Shown piece by piece: positions 10,729 through 18,999 of a stretch of 64,000 bases of DNA. Every line of letters begins with the position of its first letter. Position 1 is the stretch's first letter. The notes beneath the pieces are model-generated. The model had not been told where the DNA came from. It saw only the letters and a list, made by a program, of their open reading frames with translations, and did not search any database. The stretch is from Bhargavaea beijingensis (GTDB lineage Bacteria; Bacillota; Bacilli; Bacillales_A; Planococcaceae): the NCBI RefSeq assembly GCF_900101985.1, contig NZ_FNAR01000006.1, forward strand, positions 1 to 64,000. Direction: 5' to 3'. The translations under genes were made by a program, and so were the position numbers.

Positions 10729-11292
10729 ATGATTACGATGGATCAGATTATCCGTGAAGGTCATCCGACGCTGCGGAAAAAAGCGGAGGAAATGAAGTTT
10801 CCGCTCGCGGAAGAAGAAAAGAAAATTGCCGACGAGATGCTCGAGTTCCTGAAAAACAGCCAAGATCCCGAAATCGCCGAGAAATATGGACTTCGGGCAG
10901 GAATCGGGATTGCGGCCAACCAGATTGATGTGCCGAAACGGATGTTCGCCCTGCATATCGTCGATGAGGACACGGACCCGCTCAGCATGACGATTATCAA
11001 TCCGAAAATCGTGAGTCATTCCGCCAAAAGATCCTATCTCCCGGGAGGAGAAGGCTGCCTGTCCGTCGACAGGGATGTACCGGGCTTCGTGCCGCGCTAT
11101 TCCAAGATTACCGTTAAAGGTTTCACGCCCGATGGCGAGCCAATCAAAAAGCGTCTGAAAGGATTGCAGTCAATCGCTTTCCAGCATGAACTTGACCACC
11201 TGAATGGGGTTATGTTCTACGACCACATCGACCCGGACGAACCATTCCGCGAATACCCGGATGCAGAACCGCTGAAGGCTGAAGAAGAGTAA
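10729..11292 (+). CDS. def: Peptide deformylase
   Basis: A 187-residue metalloenzyme that removes the N-formyl group from nascent proteins. All three signature motifs are present: GIGIAANQI (about 61-69), EGCLS with the metal Cys (about 110), and QHELDHLNG with the metal-binding histidines and catalytic Glu (about 153-161). The length and the insertion between motifs 1 and 2 fit the type 2 deformylases of Gram-positive bacteria (B. subtilis DefB/YkrB, same locus). The start at 10729 follows GGAAG. Transcribed divergently from ykyA, it ends in a bidirectional hairpin shared with the convergent phosphatase gene. Confidence 0.96.
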   Translation: MITMDQIIREGHPTLRKKAEEMKFPLAEEEKKIADEMLEFLKNSQDPEIAEKYGLRAGIGIAANQIDVPKRMFALHIVDEDTDPLSMTIINPKIVSHSAKRSYLPGGEGCLSVDRDVPGFVPRYSKITVKGFTPDGEPIKKRLKGLQSIAFQHELDHLNGVMFYDHIDPDEPFREYPDAEPLKAEEE

Positions 11293-11351
11293 TTGCAGAT
11301 CTCTCTCAGGGTGTAGACGAAATGGAGCCCCAAAGGCTCAGAGAAAAAGCA

Positions 11352-11405
11352 AAAAGCAAGGACTCCGGTTGCTTTCCGAAGCCGCCCGGTGTCCTTGCTT
11401 TTTTC
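11352..11405. terminator. Shared terminator of def and the HAD phosphatase gene
   Basis: Thirteen-base-pair stem AAAAAGCAAGGAC/GTCCTTGCTTTTT with a 27-base loop, TTTTTT on the plus strand and an A-run before the stem. It can act in both directions. Confidence 0.85.
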
Positions 11406-11446
11406 AGTCTTGCGGAGTGTTCCATACTTTTGGACACCCCCAATTA

Positions 11447-12217
11447 TCAGATAAGTTCCAGCCGATCAAGGATGCGGGCGATGCCGTCATCGGATACATC
11501 ACCCGCGATGTAATCTGCCCGTTTTTTGGCTTCTTCGTGGGCATTCCCCATCGCCACACCGACGCCAGCCGCCTCGAGCATCTCAATGTCATTGAGACCG
11601 TCTCCGAATGCCACGGCATCTCCCATCGTCAGGCCTTCCCGGTCGAGGATCCGCTGCATCCCTTCGGCTTTGGACGTTCCCGCCGGAAGGATATCAGTGG
11701 ATGTGCGATGCCAGCGGACAAACTTCATTTCCGGAAATGTTTCGGCATAGGACTTTTCTTGCTTTTCGGTGCAGAATAGGAGTGCCTGATGGATCGGCCT
11801 CTCCATATGAAACGTTTCCGATTCTCTCGGATAAGGCATTTTCAGTGAATCCAGGCTGTCACCGACATGCGGGTGACCGGTCTCGGTCGCCACCATTTCA
11901 CGGTCATCCATGAAAATGAGCGGGAAGCGGTCCCTGTCCGCCTTTTCTTTAATACGAGCAAGGATTTCAGGTTCGATGACACCGCCATGGATCAGTTCGC
12001 CCTCATGGACGACATATTGCCCGTTAAAGCAAATGTATGTATCGATGTCCAGATCTTCAAGAACCGGGCCGATCATGAAAGGCGCCCTGCCCGTTGCAAT
12101 GGCAACGAGGTGACCCTTTTCCCGCGCGGCCGTCACCGCTTTTTTGGCTGACTCGGGCAATTTTTTGTCATGGTCGTACAGGGTGCCGTCGATATCGAAA
12201 AAGAGGATTTTCTTCAT
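11447..12217 (-). CDS. ykrA: Cof-type HAD-superfamily sugar phosphatase (YkrA-like)
   Basis: A 256-residue haloacid dehalogenase-like hydrolase of the Cof/class IIB type. Motif I is FFDIDGTLYD at residues 5-14 (nucleophile Asp8), motif II is the Thr in AIATGRA near 42, and motif III/IV are Lys in GTSKAEGM and GDGLNDIEML near 205. These cytosolic phosphatases act on sugar phosphates or flavin/pyridoxal phosphates; the true substrate cannot be read from the sequence. I chose the ATG at 12217, with GGCGGAG upstream. The longer open frame begins with non-homologous residues. The order def-ykrA-rpoY is as in B. subtilis. Confidence 0.88.
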   Translation of the reverse strand: MKKILFFDIDGTLYDHDKKLPESAKKAVTAAREKGHLVAIATGRAPFMIGPVLEDLDIDTYICFNGQYVVHEGELIHGGVIEPEILARIKEKADRDRFPLIFMDDREMVATETGHPHVGDSLDSLKMPYPRESETFHMERPIHQALLFCTEKQEKSYAETFPEMKFVRWHRTSTDILPAGTSKAEGMQRILDREGLTMGDAVAFGDGLNDIEMLEAAGVGVAMGNAHEEAKKRADYIAGDVSDDGIARILDRLELI

Positions 12218-12262
12218 CGTTTGAATCTCCGCCTTCCTATATAATTTCCTGAAAAACCACCC

Positions 12263-12296
12263 TTGACAGAACATTCAAAAAGACCTATAATAGGTC
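12263..12296 (+). promoter_or_regulatory. Strong SigA promoter with palindromic operator over the -10
   Basis: Perfect TTGACA (12263-12268), 17-base spacer, perfect TATAAT (12286-12291). The -10 is embedded in a 15-base perfect palindrome GACCTATAATAGGTC (12282-12296, seven-base arms around one A). The palindrome could be an operator; no regulator is known. It drives the 23-residue peptide gene. Confidence 0.85.
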
Positions 12297-12312
12297 ACAA
12301 GGAGTGATAGCC

Positions 12313-12384
12313 ATGCTGAAACGCCTGAAACGCAAATGGTTGAAGCGGCTCAATGGCATCCTCGGCAAGAAGTCCATTGCATAG
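12313..12384 (+). CDS. Small basic amphipathic peptide, 23 residues
   Basis: A complete miniature gene. AAGGAG (12299-12304) is followed by ATG at 12313 and 23 codons ending in TAG. It sits between a consensus promoter and a strong terminator, with nothing else in the transcript. The product is MLKRLKRKWLKRLNGILGKK followed by Ser-Ile-Ala. There are ten Lys/Arg, no acidic residue, a single Trp at 9 and Leu/Ile spaced three to four apart. This predicts a cationic amphipathic helix that would associate with membranes or nucleic acids. I do not recognise a characterised family. Possibilities are a membrane-active peptide, a small toxin, a small RNA-binding or ribosome-associated protein, or a leader peptide whose RNA is the functional product. 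Existence of the gene is well supported; function is not. Confidence 0.75.
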   Translation: MLKRLKRKWLKRLNGILGKKSIA

Positions 12385-12393
12385 TGAACTTAT

Positions 12394-12420
12394 GCCCCCG
12401 CGTTTACGGGGGCTTTTCTT
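12394..12420 (+). terminator. Terminator of the small peptide gene
   Basis: Seven-base-pair GC stem GCCCCCG/CGGGGGC (12394-12413), six-base loop, followed by TTTTCTTT. It lies ten bases after the stop codon. Confidence 0.92.
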
Positions 12421-12501
12421 TGCTTTTCTTTATTTCAATGGACCTGCATGCTATTATAAACGATATGGCAAGTATTTGAACGTGATAAAGGAGAGTAGAC
12501 C

Positions 12502-12711
12502 ATGATCTACAAAGTGTACTATCAAGAAAACATGCATGAAGTGCCAGTCCGCGAAAACACAAAAGCCATGTATGTCGAAGCAGAATCTGTCCGTGCCGTC
12601 CGCGCTGCGCTGAAAGAGCGCGAACTGTACATCGAACACATCCAAGCCTTGGAAGACGGCCATCTGGAGTATGAGAAAAAATCGCCTGACTTCCACGTCG
12701 AACAGGTGTGA
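12502..12711 (+). CDS. rpoY: RNA polymerase epsilon subunit
   Basis: A 69-residue protein matching the DUF1447 family (B. subtilis YkzG/RpoY), a small auxiliary subunit of Firmicutes RNA polymerase that binds near the downstream DNA cleft. It starts MIYKVYYQ and contains the family-typical [16 protein letters not shown] and an ALDGxHLxYE-like segment ([11 protein letters not shown]). The start at 12502 follows AAAGGAGAG. The stop lies four bases before rnjA, so the two are translationally coupled, as in other Bacillales where rpoY precedes rnjA. Confidence 0.94.
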   Translation: MIYKVYYQENMHEVPVRENTKAMYVEAESVRAVRAALKERELYIEHIQALEDGHLEYEKKSPDFHVEQV

Positions 12712-12715
12712 CCCG

Positions 12716-14386
12716 ATGAAATCGGTCAAGAATGATCAGACAGCCGTATTTGCGCTCGGCGGACTGGGCGAAATCGGCAAAAACACGTATGGGGTCCAAT
12801 TCCAGGATGAAATCATCCTGATCGATGCAGGGATCATGTTCCCTGAAGATGATCTTCTCGGCATCGACTATGTGATTCCGGATTACACGTACATCGAGCG
12901 GAATGTTGACAAGATAAAAGGCCTCTTCGTCACACATGGCCATGAAGACCATATCGGCGGCATTCCCTACCTGCTCAAAAAAGTGAACATCCCGGTCTAC
13001 GGCGGCAAGCTGGCACTGGGCCTTCTGCGCAACAAGCTTGAAGAACATGGCCTCCTTCGCCGCACAAAGCTGATCGAAGTAGAAGAAGATGATGTGATCA
13101 AGTTCAGAAAGACATCCGTCAGCTTTTTCAGGACGACCCACAGTATACCGGATGCATTCGGGATTGTCGTCAAAACACCGCCGGGCAATATTGTCCATAC
13201 AGGGGATTTCAAGTTTGACTTCACTCCTGTCGGCGAACCTGCGAACCTCGCGAAGATGGCCCAGATCGGAGAAGAAGGCGTTCTCTGCCTTCTCTCCGAC
13301 AGTACGAATGCGGAAGTGCCGGACTTCACGATGTCCGAGAGAACCGTGGGTGAAAGCATCGATGAGATTTTCCGCAAAGTAAACGGCCGCATCATTTTTG
13401 CGACATTCGCCTCCAACATCTACCGGCTCCAGCAAGCGGTTGAAGCCGCCGTACGGCACGGCAGGAAAATCGCCGTTTTCGGACGGAGCATGGACAACGC
13501 CATTACCATCGGCACGGAACTCGGTTATATCGATGCGCCAAAGGAAATGTTCGTGGATACGCAGACGCTGAACCGTCTGCCTGCCAATGAAGTCATGATC
13601 CTCTGCACGGGAAGCCAGGGCGAACCGATGGCGGCACTTTCACGGATTGCCAACGGGACGCACCGCCAGATCCAGATCCAACCAGGGGATACGGTCATTT
13701 TCTCTTCCTCCCCCATCCCGGGCAATATCGCCAGTGTCAACCGGACGATCAACTTGCTGTTCCGTGCAGGCGCTGAAGTCATCCATGGATCGCTCAATAA
13801 CATTCACACATCCGGCCACGGTTCCCAGCAGGAGCAAAAACTCATGCTGCGCCTGATCAAGCCGAAGTTCTTCATGCCGATCCACGGCGAATACCGGATG
13901 CTGAAGACACACGCCAGTCTGGCCGTCCAGTGCGATGTGCCGGAAGAAAACATTTTTATCATGGAAAACGGTGACGTTCTGGCCCTCAGTTCGGATGAAG
14001 CCCATCTGGCGGGCCGGATCCCGTCCGGCGATGTCTACATCGATGGCAGCGGAATCGGCGATATCGGCAACGTTGTCCTGCGTGACCGCCGCGTCCTGTC
14101 GGAGGATGGACTCGTCATCGTAGTCGTGACGCTTAATGCCGCAAAAGGCAAAATCGTTGCAGGTCCCGATCTCATCTCCCGCGGATTCGTTTATATGCGT
14201 GAATCCGGGCAGATGATTAATGAGGCCCAATCGATGCTGAACCGGCGGCTCCGACAGTCGGTGGCCAACTCTGACACACCGGATACTGAAGCGCTGAAAA
14301 ACCAGATTACGGACATTCTCGGCCCGTACCTGTATGAACAGACAAAACGCAAGCCGATGATTCTTCCGGTCGTTATGGAAGTGTGA
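12716..14386 (+). CDS. rnjA: Ribonuclease J1
   Basis: A 556-residue metallo-beta-lactamase/beta-CASP nuclease with endonuclease and 5'-3' exonuclease activity, central to mRNA decay and 16S rRNA maturation. The zinc site HGHEDHIGG lies near residues 74-82, followed by [15 protein letters not shown], the beta-[17 protein letters not shown], a TGSQGEPM segment, HTSGHG and MPIHGEYR, and the RNase J C-terminal domain. It aligns with B. subtilis RnjA almost throughout from memory. ATG 12716 ([16 protein letters not shown]) is the homologous start, with AGGTG inside the end of rpoY as ribosome site. A longer in-frame reading from 12671 would overlap rpoY and is rejected. Confidence 0.96.
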   Translation: MKSVKNDQTAVFALGGLGEIGKNTYGVQFQDEIILIDAGIMFPEDDLLGIDYVIPDYTYIERNVDKIKGLFVTHGHEDHIGGIPYLLKKVNIPVYGGKLALGLLRNKLEEHGLLRRTKLIEVEEDDVIKFRKTSVSFFRTTHSIPDAFGIVVKTPPGNIVHTGDFKFDFTPVGEPANLAKMAQIGEEGVLCLLSDSTNAEVPDFTMSERTVGESIDEIFRKVNGRIIFATFASNIYRLQQAVEAAVRHGRKIAVFGRSMDNAITIGTELGYIDAPKEMFVDTQTLNRLPANEVMILCTGSQGEPMAALSRIANGTHRQIQIQPGDTVIFSSSPIPGNIASVNRTINLLFRAGAEVIHGSLNNIHTSGHGSQQEQKLMLRLIKPKFFMPIHGEYRMLKTHASLAVQCDVPEENIFIMENGDVLALSSDEAHLAGRIPSGDVYIDGSGIGDIGNVVLRDRRVLSEDGLVIVVVTLNAAKGKIVAGPDLISRGFVYMRESGQMINEAQSMLNRRLRQSVANSDTPDTEALKNQITDILGPYLYEQTKRKPMILPVVMEV

Positions 14387-14408
14387 TCACCCAAGTTGCA
14401 TATTTCGT

Positions 14409-14512
14409 GAGCTCCGGATGGCCATGGTGCAATCCGGAGCTCCTCGTTTCAAACCGGACAATCATGGTCAATCCTTAGACAAGCTGCACGGAATTCAGAT
14501 TCCGTGCAGCTT
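14409..14512 (+). terminator. Two tandem hairpins downstream of rnjA
   Basis: Hairpin one (14409-14442): eleven-base-pair stem GAGCTCCGGAT/ATCCGGAGCTC, then CTCGTTTC. Hairpin two (14481-14512): twelve-base-pair perfect stem AAGCTGCACGGA/TCCGTGCAGCTT, then GTTCGTTT. Both have imperfect U-runs and precede the better terminator at 14533. Confidence 0.6.
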
Positions 14513-14532
14513 GTTCGTTTCCGCAACAGCCG

Positions 14533-14569
14533 AAAAGCCCCGGCAGAATAAATTTCTGCCGGGGCTTTT
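14533..14569. terminator. Bidirectional terminator between rnjA and ktrC
   Basis: Fifteen-base-pair perfect stem with AAAA on the left arm and TTTT on the right (GCCCCGGCAGA core), seven-base loop. Convergent genes on both sides. Confidence 0.92.
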
Positions 14570-14577
14570 CTCGCCGT

Positions 14578-15237
14578 TTAGTGCAACGCTTTTTTCTCAA
14601 ATCGTAAAATGTCCGCATCGGAACCGATAATGATCAGGATATCCCCTTCATGAATCGGTTCTTCCGCCATCGGGGAAACCACTACATCCTCTCCACGCTT
14701 GATGGCCACGATGTTGATGCCGTATCTGGCCCGGATATCAAGGTCCAGGATGGTATGGCCCGCAAGCATTTCATTCGCCTTGATCTCCATGATGGAATGC
14801 TCATCCGATAACTCCAAATAATCAAGGATATTGTTGGAAATCATATTGTTTGCAATCCGGATGCCCATGTCCCGCTCCGGGTGGACTACTTGGTCGGCCC
14901 CGATTTTCTGGAGCACTTTCGCGTGATAATCGTTTTGTGCTTTTACCGTGATTTTTTCGACACCCAGTTCTTTCATGATCAGCGTGGTCAAAATGCTTGA
15001 CTGGATATCTTCGCCGATTGCGACAATCACATGTTCGAAGTTGCGGATTCCGAGCGATACGAGCGTCTGCTCATCGGTCGTATCCGCCACGACGGCCTGT
15101 GTAGCGATCGCAGCGAACTCGTCCACCCGTTCGGGATCTTGGTCGATTGCCAGGACGTCCGCGCCCTGCTCAACCAGTTCCCGGCAGATGCTGCCGCCGA
15201 ATCGTCCCAGCCCGACTACAACAAATTCCTTTTTCAT
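14578..15237 (-). CDS. ktrC: K+ uptake gating subunit KtrC (RCK protein)
   Basis: A 219-residue cytosolic regulator of a Ktr potassium transporter. The N-terminal RCK_N Rossmann domain carries VVGLGRFGGSIC (residues 7-18) and the acidic end of the second strand (AIDQD near 35), which bind ATP/ADP or NAD(H). The RCK_C domain (about 135-219) ends with GDILIIIGSDADILRFE; RCK_C domains of this type bind cyclic di-AMP in other Firmicutes. The gene lies next to rnjA as in B. subtilis. The probable membrane partner KtrD is encoded at 42236-43615, far from it, also as in B. subtilis. Confidence 0.93.
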   Translation of the reverse strand: MKKEFVVVGLGRFGGSICRELVEQGADVLAIDQDPERVDEFAAIATQAVVADTTDEQTLVSLGIRNFEHVIVAIGEDIQSSILTTLIMKELGVEKITVKAQNDYHAKVLQKIGADQVVHPERDMGIRIANNMISNNILDYLELSDEHSIMEIKANEMLAGHTILDLDIRARYGINIVAIKRGEDVVVSPMAEEPIHEGDILIIIGSDADILRFEKKALH

Positions 15238-15344
15238 CTTCCATGCCTCCAGCAGTCGGCCCGCCCATGCGGACCTCTAGCAAATTACAGGTCAAATCCC
15301 GTTTACGACTCCCCTGTAAAAGGGAAGGATGAGAGGGAGGCCGA

Positions 15345-15629
15345 TCAGCCCCGGTCATACGGACGCTTGGGCCGGTCCGTACAAAATTGGCATTTCGGAT
15401 CGGTGCATGTTTCTTCGCGCCACTCATTGCATCCGGCGCAATACGCGGAATCGTAGGTGGCGTCATAGGACAGCGGTTCCAGACAGCATTCACAGTAATC
15501 ATCCAGTTCTTCGTAAGGGATGATGCGATCTTTAGTCATCAGGAAAACCCCTTCGATGACGGGCGTCACGCCATTCCGGCTGCGCCCCCGGCCATGGTCC
15601 GGACCCGGGAAGAAATTGTTCTTGCCCAT
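15345..15629 (-). CDS. Cys-rich small protein, probable zinc ribbon
   Basis: A 94-residue protein of unrecognised family. The N-terminal 35 residues are basic and Gly/Asn-rich with PGPDHGRGRSRNG. The C-terminal half holds eight cysteines as CECC, CAGC and CTDPKCQFC, in a pattern expected for one or two metal-binding knuckles, amid acidic residues. The chosen start at 15629 has AAGGAG eight bases upstream. A shorter start at Met38 (15539) would keep all cysteines but lacks a good ribosome site. It lies alone between ktrC and a divergent CorA-like gene, and I see no functional clue beyond metal or nucleic-acid binding. Confidence 0.7.
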   Translation of the reverse strand: MGKNNFFPGPDHGRGRSRNGVTPVIEGVFLMTKDRIIPYEELDDYCECCLEPLSYDATYDSAYCAGCNEWREETCTDPKCQFCTDRPKRPYDRG

Positions 15630-15696
15630 TGCCACCACTCCTTTTTCCAATAGTGTACCACATCATCCCAAAACTACAATGAATGGCGGTGAAAAC

Positions 15697-17154
15697 ATGA
15701 CAGAGGTTCCGGATACGAAAGACTTCACCGTTGAAGACGGCTATCTCTCTTTTATCCTGCCGTTTGCCTACAGAAAAAAACAGATACGGAAAGCCGCAGA
15801 TGCTCTTGAGAAAGACGGCTTCCACTTTTTCACACTGGAAGATCCCGGCGGTCGGATCAACGATCTTTATGAGGGATCGACCGAGATTTCCCAAGAAGAG
15901 TTGGACCAGTATTTCCTCCCATATGTGGAACGCAAAATCTTCCCGCCGACCATCGAAGAATACGGCTTTCATCGCTTTTACAAAATCATCGGAGAAGAGT
16001 TCACACTGACGGCCGACGGTGAGCGGTACCCATTCCGCTTCATGAGCCTGGATGTGACACTGGGCCCTTTCGGCATCGGCTTTCTCACGTCCAGGGTACG
16101 CCTGCTGGATAAAAACCTTCCGCTGTCCTCCGTCCTGAACTTTATGCAACATTTCCGTGCGATAGAAAACAAACTCAAAGAGGAACAGGGATCGGTCATC
16201 TATTGCGGGGACGGCAAGAGGTTTTCAAGCATTCACGAATTTCTCGTTGACCGCCTCGCCTCGGCTATCCGGCCGTTTATCTTCCACGATGAGCGGCTCA
16301 CTGGCTACTTTGGAAGTCTCCCCTATTTCGAGGATGAACGGATGTTTGTCACTTCCTTTCTGTTCGCTGAACCGGGGACGGAATTCAGTGAAGAGCAGTT
16401 GTTCAGGATCGGCAGGGTCGACGGCCTGAGCCCTGATGGCAAACCGTTCATCTCAGCCTCGAACATGGCGTACATAAGGGACTATCTGGACAACTATCTT
16501 CATGACCGCTGGGCGCCGGATCTGTATACGCTTGCCACCGATTTCTCTTATACCAATGTGACTACGAAGAGTCCTGAGGAGATGCAACGTCCGCTCGCCC
16601 ACTTTATGGGAACGCACTACTATAACTTCCTGCTGCATTATTTTTACCGGATCATGCTCCTCCGGGTTTCCTTCGAATATAGCCGGCTCAAATGGGACAA
16701 GGACGAAGAGTATTTAAAGCGGCTGATCGAACTGATCACAATTTTCTCATCCTGGTACTACTTCAAACATGTCAGTGTCCGCCAGGAAGGACGGGAATTG
16801 GGGCTGCTTTTCAGGAAGGCATTCAACTTGGATGATTTGTTCCAGGAAGTGCGAACCACACTGGATGAGCTATACCGGACACAGGAAAACGCAGCGGCGA
16901 ACCGGATGAATCTGCTGCTCTTCTTCCTCACCGTCTTTACTGTGATCTCAGGCATTTATGGGATGAACCTCGTCATCGAGGACTGGAAAAACGATACCAG
17001 CCTAAACGAGATTTCCAAGTATGGATTGTTTGAATGGACTGCCCTCCTGACTGCCGTTCTCGGAATCGGCATGTCGATCTATCTGTTCTTCACCTATCTC
17101 GGCCGCATCGTATGGCGAAAACTCAAGAGAAGGCTTGACGATTTGAACTTCTGA
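15697..17154 (+). CDS. Divergent CorA-family membrane protein
   Basis: A 485-residue protein with a long soluble N-terminal region (about 1-400, charged, no signal peptide) and two C-terminal transmembrane helices (about 412-430 and 447-470). The loop after the first helix begins GIYGMNLVIED, which contains the Tyr-Gly-Met-Asn signature of CorA magnesium channels. The short basic tail is also CorA-like. The soluble part is longer than in standard CorA (about 240-290 residues), and I do not recognise its sequence. Transport of Mg2+ or another divalent cation is inferred. The start at 15697 has GGCGGTG upstream. An open frame runs further upstream but overlaps the divergent gene. It ends in a strong terminator. 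Confidence 0.75.
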   Translation: MTEVPDTKDFTVEDGYLSFILPFAYRKKQIRKAADALEKDGFHFFTLEDPGGRINDLYEGSTEISQEELDQYFLPYVERKIFPPTIEEYGFHRFYKIIGEEFTLTADGERYPFRFMSLDVTLGPFGIGFLTSRVRLLDKNLPLSSVLNFMQHFRAIENKLKEEQGSVIYCGDGKRFSSIHEFLVDRLASAIRPFIFHDERLTGYFGSLPYFEDERMFVTSFLFAEPGTEFSEEQLFRIGRVDGLSPDGKPFISASNMAYIRDYLDNYLHDRWAPDLYTLATDFSYTNVTTKSPEEMQRPLAHFMGTHYYNFLLHYFYRIMLLRVSFEYSRLKWDKDEEYLKRLIELITIFSSWYYFKHVSVRQEGRELGLLFRKAFNLDDLFQEVRTTLDELYRTQENAAANRMNLLLFFLTVFTVISGIYGMNLVIEDWKNDTSLNEISKYGLFEWTALLTAVLGIGMSIYLFFTYLGRIVWRKLKRRLDDLNF

Positions 17155-17160
17155 CTCATC

Positions 17161-17195
17161 AGCCCGGCATGCTAAAGCAGCATGCCGGGCTTTTC
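17161..17195 (+). terminator. Terminator of the CorA-like gene
   Basis: Thirteen-base-pair perfect stem AGCCCGGCATGCT/AGCATGCCGGGCT, then TTTT. Confidence 0.92.
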
Positions 17196-17239
17196 ATGTG
17201 CCTTTCAGAAAAAAACAATTCACTGCTGCGAATTTTCTC

Positions 17240-17297
17240 TTGCAATCACAGACGAATTTTGTATAATAAAATCCGCTATTGCTAAACTTAAAGTTTA
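17240..17297 (+). promoter_or_regulatory. Promoter and probable auto-operator of the pot operon
   Basis: TTGCAA (17240-17245), 16-base spacer, TATAAT (17262-17267). Directly downstream is a 15-base perfect palindrome TAAACTTAAAGTTTA (17283-17297), overlapping the expected start of transcription. A related half-site AAGTAAACT follows at 17302-17310. The first gene encodes an HTH protein, so autoregulation is likely. Confidence 0.7.
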
Positions 17298-17327
17298 TTA
17301 TAAGTAAACTCCACAGGAGGCTGTCCC

Positions 17328-17870
17328 ATGCAAATCGGGAAAAAAATCAAGCAGCTCCGTCTGAAAAAAGGACTTACACAGGAAGAGCTCGGAGAACGGA
17401 CGGATTTGAGCAAGGGCTACATCTCCCAACTTGAACGCGATCTTACCTCGCCGTCGATTGAAACCCTGTTCTCCCTTTTGGAGGTGCTCGGTTCATCCCC
17501 GAAGGAATTCTTCGATGACGGAAGCCCGGCCGCCAAGGTTGTCTTCGGCAAGGACGAACATATCATGAACACCGATGAGGACAGAGGTTATTCTGTCCGA
17601 TGGCTCGTATCCGAATCAAATGAAAAAGAAATGGAGCCCGTCCTGCTGTCTCTTGCACCGAATGGAGAATTCAAGGAGTTCGAACCCTCCCTCTCCCAGA
17701 CATTCATTTACGTACTGGAAGGGCGAATCGTACTCCAATTGGGTACAGAGAGATATGAGGCCGATGAAGGAGACGCCCTCTATTACGAGGCATCGCACCA
17801 TCATCGGCTGTCAAATGCCGGTCCCGGGGAGGCCAGATGCCTGCTCGTGGCCACAGAATCTTATTTGTGA
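17328..17870 (+). CDS. XRE-cupin transcriptional regulator of polyamine transport
   Basis: A 180-residue regulator. The N-terminal Cro/CI-type helix-turn-helix (about 5-60) reads IKQLRLKKGLTQEELGERTDLSKGYISQLERD in overlapping parts. The C-terminal cupin (about 105-175) has a beta-barrel pattern with FIYVLEGRIVLQLG, and ASHHHRL at the ligand site. This HTH-cupin layout is that of PuuR-type and similar regulators, and it is the first gene of a potABCD operon, 22 bases upstream of potA. I infer that the cupin senses a polyamine or related metabolite and that the protein represses its own operon at the palindrome downstream of the promoter. Start 17328 has AGGAGG. Confidence 0.88.
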   Translation: MQIGKKIKQLRLKKGLTQEELGERTDLSKGYISQLERDLTSPSIETLFSLLEVLGSSPKEFFDDGSPAAKVVFGKDEHIMNTDEDRGYSVRWLVSESNEKEMEPVLLSLAPNGEFKEFEPSLSQTFIYVLEGRIVLQLGTERYEADEGDALYYEASHHHRLSNAGPGEARCLLVATESYL

Positions 17871-17892
17871 TTATTGATACTGGAGGTAAGAC

Positions 17893-18999
17893 ATGACCCA
17901 ACAGCCTATTATCCGCTTCGACAACGTCTCCAAGCGGTACAATGAACAGACGTCCGTCCTCAACAACATCAGCTTCGAAATGGAACGCGGCAAGTTTTAT
18001 ACTCTTCTCGGGCCGTCCGGTTGCGGCAAGACGACCATCCTCCGCCTGATCGCCGGATTCATCGAGCCGAGCAGCGGCGAAATCCAGTTTAACGGCAAGA
18101 AAATCAATGACACTCCTCCGAACGAGCGGCAGGTCAATACCGTTTTTCAGGACTATGCCCTCTTTCCTCACCTGAATGTCTTCGAGAACGTTGCTTTTGG
18201 GCTCCGTATCAAGAAAATCAAGCAGGCGGATGTCAAGCGCCGTGTAGAAGAAGCGCTGCGGTTCGTCAATCTGCAGGGATATGAAAACCGGGAGATCTCG
18301 GAAATGTCAGGCGGCCAGCGCCAGCGTGTCGCCATCGCCCGCGCCATCGTCAATGACCCGGAAATCATCCTCCTTGATGAGCCACTGTCCGCACTTGACC
18401 TGAAACTACGGACTGAGATGCAGTATGAGCTCCGAGAATTGCAGCAGCGCCTCGGAAAGACATTTATCTTCGTCACCCATGACCAGGAGGAGGCGCTCGC
18501 GATGTCGGATGAAATCTTCGTCATGAACGCCGGCGAAATCGTCCAGTCCGGCACGCCGATCGATATTTATGATGAGCCGATCAACCGGTTTGTCGCTGAT
18601 TTCATCGGTGAGTCCAATATTGTGGACGGTGTCATGATCCGTGATCACCTGGTCCGGTTTGCGGGAAGGGAATTTGAATGCGTCGATGCCGGACTTGACC
18701 CGAACGAAAAAATCGAGGTCGTCATCCGGCCGGAAGATCTGGAGATCACTTCCCCGGACCGCGGGAAGCTTGTCGTCACTGTGGATACTCAGCTTTTCCG
18801 AGGTGTCCACTATGAACTGTCGACCTATGACAAAGACGGCAACGAGTGGCTCGTACATTCCACCAAAAAAGCACAGGTCGGCGATGAGATCGGCCTCGAC
18901 TTCGACCCTGAAGCCATCCATGTCATGAGGCTGAATGAATCGGAAGAAGATTTCGACCGGAGGCTCGAGTCGTACGAGGTGCCGGACCATGCAGAATAA
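17893..18999 (+). CDS. potA: Spermidine/putrescine ABC transporter ATPase
   Basis: A 368-residue importer ATPase: Walker [10 protein letters not shown] (about 39-47), Q-loop [10 protein letters not shown], signature [14 protein letters not shown] (about 138), Walker [13 protein letters not shown], switch His in VTHDQEEA, and a C-terminal TOBE-type regulatory domain from about residue 240. It couples ATP hydrolysis to polyamine uptake through PotB and PotC at the membrane. Start 17893 follows TGGAGG. Its stop overlaps the potB start by eleven bases. Confidence 0.93.
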   Translation: MTQQPIIRFDNVSKRYNEQTSVLNNISFEMERGKFYTLLGPSGCGKTTILRLIAGFIEPSSGEIQFNGKKINDTPPNERQVNTVFQDYALFPHLNVFENVAFGLRIKKIKQADVKRRVEEALRFVNLQGYENREISEMSGGQRQRVAIARAIVNDPEIILLDEPLSALDLKLRTEMQYELRELQQRLGKTFIFVTHDQEEALAMSDEIFVMNAGEIVQSGTPIDIYDEPINRFVADFIGESNIVDGVMIRDHLVRFAGREFECVDAGLDPNEKIEVVIRPEDLEITSPDRGKLVVTVDTQLFRGVHYELSTYDKDGNEWLVHSTKKAQVGDEIGLDFDPEAIHVMRLNESEEDFDRRLESYEVPDHAE

